In this document: piece after piece, positions 25,891-33,044 of the stretch | Numbering within the stretch: the stretch's first letter is position 1 | How the letters are laid out: the number at the start of each line of letters is the position of its first letter | Source: Nonomuraea solani | GTDB lineage: Bacteria; Actinomycetota; Actinomycetes; Streptosporangiales; Streptosporangiaceae | Length of the DNA: 64,000 nt | Direction of reading: 5' to 3' | Assembly (NCBI RefSeq): GCF_900108335.1 | Contig: NZ_FNVT01000011.1 | Location: 206,218-270,217 of the forward strand | Translations under genes and position numbers: made by a program | Notes under the pieces: generated by a model | Databases searched by the model: none | What the model was told of the DNA's origin: nothing | Seen by the model: only the letters and a program-made list of their open reading frames with translations

Positions 25891-27261
25891 ATGTCCACAC
25901 CCCCGATCGGCCGCCGCGGTTTCCTCCAGGGAGCCCTGGGCATCGGCGCGCTCGCCGCCACGGGCTCGCTCGCCGCGTGCGCCCCCGGCGCTCCCGGCGG
26001 TTCCGGCGCGCCGAGCAAGCTGGCCGCGCCGACCGCCTCGGCGTCGGCGGCCAAGGGCGAGATCACCATCTGGAACCGGTCGGGTGACCTGTTCAAGGTG
26101 TTCGACGCGGCGATCGGCGAGTTCCGGAAGGCGTACCCGAACGTCAAGGTGAATCACCAGGCCGTGGACATCGACGCCAAGCTGGCCAACACCCTGATCA
26201 GCGGGACCGACGTGCCGGACGGCAGCTTCTGGGACGACGCCAAGATCGGCGGGCAGGCCGAGCACCTCTTCGACCTGACGGACCTGATCGCGCCGTACCG
26301 GGACCAGACCTCGCCGTACAAGCTGTCGGTCAACACCGTGGACGGCAAGATCTACGGCGTGCCGTGGGACCTGGACCCGGGGCTGCTCTGGTACCGCGAG
26401 GACATCCTGGAGAGCGCCGGGGTCGATCCGGCGAGTCTGGCGACGTACGACGACCTGCTGACGGCGTCCCGGACGATCAAGGAGAAGGACCCGAAGACCA
26501 AGCCCATCCACCTGGAGAAGACGCCGTTCCTGAGCCAGCTCTGGCTGGAGATGATGGCGAACCAGCAGGGCACCAGCCTGACCGACGCCCAGGGCAAGCT
26601 GCGGCTGGACTCGGCGGAATACCGCCGGATCTTCGGCTGGATCCAGTCGGCGGTCAAGGACGGCCTGGTCACCCACGCGCCCTACCTGGAGCCCGCCGAC
26701 GTCAACACGCTCGACAGCGGCCAGCAGGTGTTCGTGCCGTGGGCGATCTGGTGGTCGTTCGCGCCGCAGCAGTTGCTCAAGGCCACCAAGGGCAAGTGGC
26801 GCGCCGCCCCGCTGCCGGCCTGGACGCCGGGCGGCGCGCGCAGCGGCGCCATGGGCGGCAGCAGCTTCGTCATCCCCGCCAAGGCGAAGAACCCGGAGCT
26901 GGCCTGGCTGCTGTACGAGTTCCTGTGCTTCAAGGAGCCCGGCTACACCGCCGTGTACGGCCCCAACGACGTCTACCCCGGCGGCCTGTCCACCTCCATC
27001 CCCAGCTACACCCCCGCGCTCGACCCGGCCAAGCCGCTGTTCCAGCCCATCGAGGCGCTCGGCGGCCAGGACCTGTGGAAGGTCGCCGTCGAGGCCGCCG
27101 CCACCATCCCGGCCGCCGCGCCGATCCCGTGGTGGTGGGCCCAGTCCGTCGACTACCTGGGCGACAACGTGCAGCGCCTGATCGAGGGCAAGATGTCCCC
27201 CGACCAGGTGATCACCGAGTCGGGCGAGAAGATCCAGCGCAACCTGATCGACCGCTCATGA
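25891..27261 (+). CDS. Family 1 sugar-binding lipoprotein of an ABC importer
   Basis: A 456-residue extracellular carbohydrate-binding protein (SBP_bac_1). The start ATG at 25891 has GAGGAG upstream. The signal has a twin-arginine-like GRRGFLQGALGIGAL and a lipobox ending SLAAC (cysteine about 30), followed by a Ser/Ala/Pro-rich linker. The mature domain has ITIWNRSGDLFKVFDAAIGEF, GKIYGVPWDLDPGLLWYREDILESAG and AKNPELAWLLYEFL, all typical of UgpB/MalE-like proteins. It is the first gene of a LacI-controlled operon with two permeases and a GH2 enzyme; no dedicated ATPase is present, so a shared MsiK-type ATPase is presumed. Confidence 0.93.
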   Translation: MSTPPIGRRGFLQGALGIGALAATGSLAACAPGAPGGSGAPSKLAAPTASASAAKGEITIWNRSGDLFKVFDAAIGEFRKAYPNVKVNHQAVDIDAKLANTLISGTDVPDGSFWDDAKIGGQAEHLFDLTDLIAPYRDQTSPYKLSVNTVDGKIYGVPWDLDPGLLWYREDILESAGVDPASLATYDDLLTASRTIKEKDPKTKPIHLEKTPFLSQLWLEMMANQQGTSLTDAQGKLRLDSAEYRRIFGWIQSAVKDGLVTHAPYLEPADVNTLDSGQQVFVPWAIWWSFAPQQLLKATKGKWRAAPLPAWTPGGARSGAMGGSSFVIPAKAKNPELAWLLYEFLCFKEPGYTAVYGPNDVYPGGLSTSIPSYTPALDPAKPLFQPIEALGGQDLWKVAVEAAATIPAAAPIPWWWAQSVDYLGDNVQRLIEGKMSPDQVITESGEKIQRNLIDRS

Positions 27262-28124
27262 GGGCTCCGCGGCTGTCGCCGTACCTGTTCATCGCCCCGT
27301 TCTTCGTGGTCTTCGCCGCGTTCGGGATCTACCCGCTGATCTACGCGCTGCAGCTCAGCTTCATGCGCTGGCGGGGCGCGGGCGCGGCCCACTGGGTCGG
27401 GGTGGACAACTACCTCTATCTGCTGACCAGCCCGGACTTCTGGGCCTCGCTCGGCAACAGCGCGGTCATGTGGCTGCTCATCGTGCCGATCCAGGTGGTG
27501 GCCGGGCTGGGCGGCGCGGTGCTGCTGGCCAACGCCAAGCTGCGGCTGCGCGGGTTCTTCCGGGTGGCGTTCATCGCGCCGTTCGTGACCCCGCTGGTGG
27601 CCATGGCGCAGGTGTGGATCGTGGTGTTCGACCAGGACTACGGGCTGATCAACTACGTGCTCAACCTGGCCGGCCTGCCCGACGTGGGCTGGCTGACGTC
27701 CACGACGTGGTCCAAGCCGACGCTCGCGCTGCTGTTCCTGTGGAAGACGACCGGGTTCGCGATCATCATCCTGCTCGCGGGCCTGCAGGCCGTCCCCGGC
27801 GGCGTGTACGAGGCCGCCTCCCTCGACGGCGCCTCCCGCCGGCGCCAGTTCTGGTCGATCACCGTCCCGCTGGTGCGCAGGAGCATGGCGTTCCTGGTGG
27901 TCATCCAGACGCTGGCCGTCTTCCAGATGTTCGCCGAGCCGTTCGTGGTCACCGAGGGCGGCCCGTACGGCTCCACCACCACCGCGGGGCTCTACCTCTA
28001 CGACCACATCACCGCCTCCGACCTGGGCACCGGCGCCGCGAACTCGTTCCTGCTGGTCCTGCTGGTCTTCGGCCTGTCGCTGGTCTCGGTCAGGCTGCTC
28101 CGCCCGAAGGACGAGGTGTCATGA
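27258..28124 (+). CDS. Carbohydrate ABC transporter permease (MalF/UgpA type)
   Basis: A 288-residue membrane protein coupled to the binding-protein gene by ATGA. It starts LSPYLFIAPFFVVFAAFGIYPLIYALQLSF and has the inner-membrane signature EAASLDGASRRRQFWSITVPLV near residues 190-211 (EAA motif) that docks with the ATPase. Six spans are expected. It forms the channel with the next permease. Confidence 0.93.
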   Translation: MRAPRLSPYLFIAPFFVVFAAFGIYPLIYALQLSFMRWRGAGAAHWVGVDNYLYLLTSPDFWASLGNSAVMWLLIVPIQVVAGLGGAVLLANAKLRLRGFFRVAFIAPFVTPLVAMAQVWIVVFDQDYGLINYVLNLAGLPDVGWLTSTTWSKPTLALLFLWKTTGFAIIILLAGLQAVPGGVYEAASLDGASRRRQFWSITVPLVRRSMAFLVVIQTLAVFQMFAEPFVVTEGGPYGSTTTAGLYLYDHITASDLGTGAANSFLLVLLVFGLSLVSVRLLRPKDEVS

Positions 28125-28963
28125 ACCAGCCCAGACCAGGGCTCGTCCAGTACGCGGTGCTGGCGCTGCTCGCCGTCGCGTTCCTGTACCCCATCTGGTG
28201 GGCGGTCAGCTCCTCGCTCAAACCGGCGGCCGAGATCATCACCAGCCCGCTGTCGATCGGTGAGCTGACCCTGGACAACTACCGGGCGATGTTCGCCGAC
28301 GTGCCGATCGGCACCGGGTTCGCCAACACGGCGCTGGTGCTGGTGGTCAAGGGCGCGATGACGATGTTCTTCTGCCCGCTGGCCGGCTACGCGTTCGCGA
28401 AATACGACTTTCCCGGCAAGAACCTGCTGTTCGGCGTGGTCCTGCTGACGCTCATGCTGCCGACGCTGGTGCTGGTCATCCCGCTGCTGCTGGAGATGAG
28501 CTCGCTGGGCTGGGTGAACACCTACCAGGCGCTGATCCTGCCGGGCAGCATCGACGCGTTCAGCATCTTCTGGATGCGGCAGACCATCGCCGCCATCCCC
28601 AACGAGCTGATCGACGCCGGGCGGGTGGACGGCGCGGGCGAGTTCGGCATCTTCGCCAAGGTCGTGCTCCCCGTGATCCGCCCCGGGCTGGCCGCGCTGG
28701 CCGTGCTCACCACCATGAACGTCTACAACGACTTCGTCTGGCCGGTCGTCGCCGTCAACGACACCTCGCACCAGACCCTCCAGGTGGTCCTTTCCACCCT
28801 GGCGCAGAACGTGACCGGCAACCGGATCGGCGCGGACTTCGCCACCGTGTGGGGCGAACTGCTGGCCGCCGGGAGCATCGCCATGCTGCCGCTGCTGGTG
28901 ATCTTCGTCCTGCTACAGCGCCACTTCATCAACGGCATCCTCGCGGGCAGCGTCAAGGGCTGA
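28121..28963 (+). CDS. Carbohydrate ABC transporter permease (MalG/UgpE type)
   Basis: A 280-residue membrane permease coupled by ATGA. It opens VQYAVLALLAVAFLYPIWWAVSSSLKP (typical MalG span and loop), with SLGWVNTYQALILPG and the EAA-like loop IDAGRVDGAGEFGIFAKVVLPVIRPG. It ends HFINGILAGSVKG, the usual family C-terminus. It pairs with the MalF-type permease; the GH2 gene follows 25 bp later. Confidence 0.93.
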   Translation: MNQPRPGLVQYAVLALLAVAFLYPIWWAVSSSLKPAAEIITSPLSIGELTLDNYRAMFADVPIGTGFANTALVLVVKGAMTMFFCPLAGYAFAKYDFPGKNLLFGVVLLTLMLPTLVLVIPLLLEMSSLGWVNTYQALILPGSIDAFSIFWMRQTIAAIPNELIDAGRVDGAGEFGIFAKVVLPVIRPGLAALAVLTTMNVYNDFVWPVVAVNDTSHQTLQVVLSTLAQNVTGNRIGADFATVWGELLAAGSIAMLPLLVIFVLLQRHFINGILAGSVKG

Positions 28964-28988
28964 CCCGGACCCCATGAAACGGAGCACC

Positions 28989-31019
28989 ATGACGCCGCGT
29001 GCGGAATATCCCCGGCCCCACTTCGACCGGTCGCACACCTGGTCGAGCCTGAACGGCGACTGGGACTTCCGGGCCGACACCGAGCAGGACTGGAACCGGA
29101 CCATCACCGTGCCCTTCGCCTGGGAGACACCGGCGTCGGGCATCGAGGAGCACTGGCTGCCCCTGGCCTGGTACCGCCGCCGATTCACCGTCCCCGCCAC
29201 GTGGGCCGGCCGGCGGGTCGTGCTCCACTTCGGAGCCGTGCACCACGAGGCCACGGTCTGGGTCAACGACGTCGAGGTGGTCACGCACCGCGGCGGGTAC
29301 ACGCCGTTCGAGGCCGACATCACCGGCGCGCTGCGCGGCGACGGCCCGCAGGAGGTCGTCGTACGGGTCTCCTCGCCGACCGACAAGCGGGAGATCGCGC
29401 ACGGCAAGCAGCGCAGCATCCCGCGCGACGACTTCGACGGCGTGTGCTTCACCCCGTCGTCGGGGATCTGGCAGAGCGTCTGGCTGGAGGGCCGCCCGGC
29501 CACCCATCTGACGGCGCTCAAGCTGCGGCCATCGGAACGGCTGGACGGCATCGAGGTGGAGGCCCAGGTGGCGGGCCCGGCCGAGTCGGCGCTGCGGCTG
29601 CGGCTGCGCGGCACGAGCCTGTCGGCCGAGGTCCCGATCGTGGACGGGTTCGCGAAGATCGTGCTCCCGGTGGCCGAGCCGCGGCTGTGGACGCCCGAGG
29701 ACCCGCACCTCTATCACGTGGACGCCACGCTGACCTCGGCCGACGGCACCGACGAGGTCGCGGCCTACACCGGGCTGCGGCGGATCGAGGTGATCGGCGA
29801 GGACCTGTACCTCAACGGGCGGCGGCTGTTCGTGCGCGGCGTGCTCGACCAGGGGTACTGGCCGCGCACGGGGATCACCGCGCCCGACGACGCCGCGCTC
29901 CGCCACGACATCGAGCTGGCCGCGGCGGCGGGCTACAACCTGGTGCGCAAGCACCTCAAGCTGGAGGACCCGCGCTTCGTCCACCACGCCGACGTGATGG
30001 GCATGCTGGTGTGGGCCGAGCCGGCCGCGACCGGGCGCTTCTCGGCGGATTCTGTGGCGGCGTTCGAGGAGCAGATCGCGCCGATGGCCGCGCGCGACGG
30101 CAACTCCCCGGCGATCGTCATCTGGGGTCTGTACAACGAGGAGTGGGGCCTGGACTGGGACATCCCCGGTGACCCGGCCAAGCAGGAGGCGGCGGCTCGG
30201 GCGTACGAGCTGCTCAAGGCCCTCGACCCGAGCCGGCCCGCGGTGGACAACTCCGGCTGGACCCACGTCAGGACCGACCTGCTCGACTGGCACTACTACG
30301 ACGAGTCCGCCGCCTCCTGGGGCCGGACGGTCGCCGCGCTCATGGACGGCGACCAGGACGACTTCCCCGTACGGCTCGGGCCCGACTACGTGGTGCGCAA
30401 GAAGCTGGCCGGCGTCCCGTCCCAGCCGCTGCGCGGCCTGCCCAACCTCAACAGCGAGTACGGCGGCGGCTTCACCGGCTTCCAGCGGGGCTGGAACCTG
30501 CGCTGGCAGACCCAGGAGCTGCGCCGCCACGACCGGCTGGCCGGCTACGTCTACACCGAGCTGTACGACATCGAGCACGAGTCCGCCGGCCTGCTCGACT
30601 TCGAGCGCCGGGCCAAGGACCTGGCCGGCGTGGACCCGGCCGACGTCAACGCCACCACGACGTTCGTGCTCGACGTCGTGCCCGTCGCGCCAGGCCGTGA
30701 CCTGCTGAGCGAGACGGGCGAGGTCACGGTGCCGGTCCGGATCTCGCACCACGGGACCGAGCCGGTCAACGGGCACCTGCACACCACCTGGACCCCCGTG
30801 CTCCGCCCCGCCCCCGCCTCGTTCGGAGACGAGGGGCCGTGGGTGGAGGCCAAGCCGTTCCTGCTCAGCGGCCCCGCCGAGATCCACGCCGGGCTGCCCG
30901 CGGGCTGGACGAGCGGGCGGCTGCACATCGCCCTGGTCAGCGACGGCGCCGTGCTGGCCAGGTCGGCCGTGGACGTGGACACCCACACCGAGTTCGTCAT
31001 CGGAGACGACCGTCCCTAA
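28989..31019 (+). CDS. Glycoside hydrolase family 2 (beta-galactosidase/glucuronidase-like)
   Basis: A 676-residue cytosolic GH2 enzyme without signal peptide, expected to hydrolyse the sugar brought in by the adjoining importer. The order is sugar-binding jelly roll (SLNGDWDFRAD, then ITVPFAWETPASGI), Ig-like domain, and TIM barrel. The acid/base glutamate is E384 in GLYNEEWGLDW, and the nucleophile is E490 in NLNSEYGGG. The compact shape matches small GH2 members with beta-galactosidase, beta-glucuronidase or alpha-arabinopyranosidase activity, so the exact specificity is open. The ATG at 28989 was preferred to 28974 because GGAG lies just before it. It ends 15 bp before the secreted propeller gene. 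Confidence 0.9.
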   Translation: MTPRAEYPRPHFDRSHTWSSLNGDWDFRADTEQDWNRTITVPFAWETPASGIEEHWLPLAWYRRRFTVPATWAGRRVVLHFGAVHHEATVWVNDVEVVTHRGGYTPFEADITGALRGDGPQEVVVRVSSPTDKREIAHGKQRSIPRDDFDGVCFTPSSGIWQSVWLEGRPATHLTALKLRPSERLDGIEVEAQVAGPAESALRLRLRGTSLSAEVPIVDGFAKIVLPVAEPRLWTPEDPHLYHVDATLTSADGTDEVAAYTGLRRIEVIGEDLYLNGRRLFVRGVLDQGYWPRTGITAPDDAALRHDIELAAAAGYNLVRKHLKLEDPRFVHHADVMGMLVWAEPAATGRFSADSVAAFEEQIAPMAARDGNSPAIVIWGLYNEEWGLDWDIPGDPAKQEAAARAYELLKALDPSRPAVDNSGWTHVRTDLLDWHYYDESAASWGRTVAALMDGDQDDFPVRLGPDYVVRKKLAGVPSQPLRGLPNLNSEYGGGFTGFQRGWNLRWQTQELRRHDRLAGYVYTELYDIEHESAGLLDFERRAKDLAGVDPADVNATTTFVLDVVPVAPGRDLLSETGEVTVPVRISHHGTEPVNGHLHTTWTPVLRPAPASFGDEGPWVEAKPFLLSGPAEIHAGLPAGWTSGRLHIALVSDGAVLARSAVDVDTHTEFVIGDDRP

Positions 31020-31034
31020 CAAAGGAGACAACCG

Positions 31035-32675
31035 TTGCGATTCGCATCCCCCACCCGCCTGCTGGCGGCGTTAGCCCTGGTCGCGGCGTCCTTGGGCGCA
31101 CTGGCCGGTCCCGCCTCGGCGGCCCCGGCCGGCCAGGTGCTCTACTCCCCCAACCTGACCACCTTCCCCCAGGGTGACGCCAGTTACCCGAGGGCGATCA
31201 GGCTCGACCACGACGGCTCGCCGAACGAGACCATGCTGGCCACGTTCGCCCGCCGTAACCACAGCGGCCCTTCGTCGTTCCCGATCCACCGCAGCACCGA
31301 CGGCGGGCGCACCTGGTCGGCGAACCCGATCTCGACGGTCACCTCGCACACCGCCGGCTGGGGTCTCGGGGCTCCGGTCCTGTACGAGGTGCCGCGCACC
31401 GCGAACGGCCTCAACCAGGGCGACCTGCTGGCCGCCGGGACGGCCTGGGCGGAGGGCAACTTCACGGCCCAGAAGGTCGAGGTGTTCAAGAGCACCGACC
31501 ACGGGGCGAGCTGGACGTACCTGTCCAACTGCACCCAGACCAGCGGCCTGCCCAACACGATCGGGCACGGCATCTGGGAGCCGTGGTTCCTGCTGGCGCC
31601 GAACAACACGCTGGCCTGCTTCATCTCCGACGAGCGGCCGGCGAACACCGCCACGAACAACCAGGTCATCGGCCACTACACCTCCACCAACGGCGGGCAG
31701 TCGTGGAGCGCCACGCTGACCCAGGACGTGGCCTTCCCGGCCGACAACCTAGCCAGGCCGGGCATGTCGATCGTGACGGCGCTGCCGAACGGCACCTTTC
31801 TGATGGCGTACGAGATGTGCCGGGACGCCACCAACGCCGACCACGCCTGCGAGGTGTACACCAAGACCAGCTCCGACGGGCTGAACTGGGGGTCGGGGGC
31901 GGGCACGCTGGTGCGCACGTCGGACGATCGGGAGCTGCTGCACACGCCGTACGTGGCCTGGCTGCCCGGTGGCGGGGCCAACGGGACCCTGCTGCTGTCG
32001 GGGCAGCGGGTGGTGGCCGGGCCGACCGGCAACAAGACCGTGCTCGGCGAGTCGGGCCAGGTGCTGTTCGCCAACACGAACCTCGGAGCGGGGGCGTGGA
32101 CCGAGATCGAGGCGCCGGTGAACATCTCGCCCACCGGGGGCTACTCGGCCGGTGAGCCGTCCTGCCCCGGGTACAGCTCGCCGATCACGCCGCTGGCCAA
32201 CGGGACCGACTTCCTCTACCTGGCGGCCACCCATCTCACGGGGAACCAGTGCCAGGTCAGGTACGGGATCGGCACACTGCCCGGAAAGGCCGGCCAGATC
32301 ACCGGGCCCGCGGGGGCCGGCAAGTGCCTGGACGTGGACACCAACACGAACACCAACGGCAACGCGGCCCAGCTCTGGGACTGCGGCGTCGCCACGGGGC
32401 AGCGGTGGTCGAAGCATCCTGACGGGACCTTGCGGGCGTTCGGGAAGTGCCTGGACATCGACGCCAACGGGACCGCCAACTTCACCAAGGTGCAGCTCTG
32501 GCAGTGCAACACCAACGGCGGGCAGAAGTGGGTGCCCCAGGCGAACGGGTCGCTGCTGAACCCGCAGTCGGGGCGCTGCCTCGACGCCCCGCAGGGCGCC
32601 ACGGCCAACGGGACCAAGCTCCAGATCTACGACTGCAACGGCCTGGACCCGCAGAAGTGGAACCTGCCCGCATAG
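31035..32675 (+). CDS. Secreted sialidase-fold hydrolase (GH93-like) with C-terminal ricin-type lectin domain
   Basis: A 546-residue exported protein starting at TTG 31035, seven bases after AAAGGAG. The signal peptide is LLAALALVAASLGALAGPASA. A six-bladed propeller follows (about 35-410) with Asp boxes STDGGRTW, STDHGASW, STNGGQSW and SSDGLNW. Segments GIWEPWFLL and LARPGMSIVTALPNGTFLMAYE resemble the two catalytic-glutamate regions of GH93 exo-arabinanases more than GH33 sialidases; the sialidase FRIP motif is absent (YPRAI). A CBM13/ricin lectin domain (about 425-546) has three QxW-type repeats (GQRW, GQKW, PQKW). It likely feeds the importer upstream. A hairpin follows the stop. Confidence 0.85.
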   Translation: MRFASPTRLLAALALVAASLGALAGPASAAPAGQVLYSPNLTTFPQGDASYPRAIRLDHDGSPNETMLATFARRNHSGPSSFPIHRSTDGGRTWSANPISTVTSHTAGWGLGAPVLYEVPRTANGLNQGDLLAAGTAWAEGNFTAQKVEVFKSTDHGASWTYLSNCTQTSGLPNTIGHGIWEPWFLLAPNNTLACFISDERPANTATNNQVIGHYTSTNGGQSWSATLTQDVAFPADNLARPGMSIVTALPNGTFLMAYEMCRDATNADHACEVYTKTSSDGLNWGSGAGTLVRTSDDRELLHTPYVAWLPGGGANGTLLLSGQRVVAGPTGNKTVLGESGQVLFANTNLGAGAWTEIEAPVNISPTGGYSAGEPSCPGYSSPITPLANGTDFLYLAATHLTGNQCQVRYGIGTLPGKAGQITGPAGAGKCLDVDTNTNTNGNAAQLWDCGVATGQRWSKHPDGTLRAFGKCLDIDANGTANFTKVQLWQCNTNGGQKWVPQANGSLLNPQSGRCLDAPQGATANGTKLQIYDCNGLDPQKWNLPA

Positions 32676-32694
32676 ACGGCTATCGGAGGAGAAG

Positions 32695-32724
32695 GGGCGA
32701 GCGGCCGATCCTGGACGCTCGCCC
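32695..32724 (+). terminator. Probable terminator hairpin after the glycan locus
   Basis: GGGCGAGCG (32695-32703) and CGCTCGCCC (32716-32724) form a perfect 9-bp GC-rich stem with a 12-nt loop, 20 bp downstream of the propeller-gene stop. No U-run follows, as is common in actinomycetes, so this is a likely but not certain transcription end for the operon. Confidence 0.65.
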
Positions 32725-32768
32725 GTACTCCGGCACAGCTCCCTTCAACGGGCGCGGCGGGCGGCGGC

Positions 32769-32967
32769 TCGCTGAACATCGCGGCGCTGCCGGAGCCGGT
32801 GCGACTGGTCGTACGGGGCCGCGTACGGCGACGCGACCGGCCACATCTTCCTCATCTCGGCGGCCATCGCCGTCGTCGGCCTGATCGCGACCCTGTTCCT
32901 CCAGCCGGTCAAGCTGCGTGACTGCCTCGACCTGCCCGCCCCGGCGGAGAAGGCGCATGTCGGCTGA
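32769..32967 (+). pseudogene. Remnant of a DHA2-type MFS drug transporter (C-terminus, frameshifted)
   Basis: In frame from 32769 the sequence reads SLNIAALPEPVRLVVRG; the next frame from about 32815 then reads AAYGDATGHIFLISAAIAV and continues to a hydrophobic end and a stop at 32965-32967. Together they match the extreme C-terminus of EmrB/QacA-like 14-span exporters. Removing one G from the GGGG run at 32815-32818 restores VRAAYGDATG exactly. Everything upstream of the last span is gone, so it is a decayed relic in the 369-bp gap 32676-33044, which otherwise holds the hairpin and a promoter. Confidence 0.7.
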
Positions 32968-32970
32968 GTC

Positions 32971-33003
32971 TTGACCCGTGCTTACCGTTAGTGGATAACG
33001 GTA
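32971..33003 (+). promoter_or_regulatory. Promoter with a perfect inverted repeat, upstream of the LAL regulator
   Basis: TTGACC (32971-32976) and GATAAC (32994-32999), 17 bp apart, look like a sigma-70-class promoter. Overlapping the -10, TACCGTTA (32983-32990) and TAACGGTA (32996-33003) form a perfect 8-bp inverted repeat around GTGGA. It lies 42 bp before the ATG at 33045. A dimeric regulator bound here would block initiation. Confidence 0.65.
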
Positions 33004-33044
33004 TTTCGACAAGGGGAGTAAACCGCACTGTAACGGAGATCCCG

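Noticed and set aside
32991..33044. GTG at 32991 as the LAL gene start
   Set aside because: It lies inside the -10/inverted-repeat element, while the ATG at 33045 has a good ribosome-binding site and matches the start of the conserved domain.
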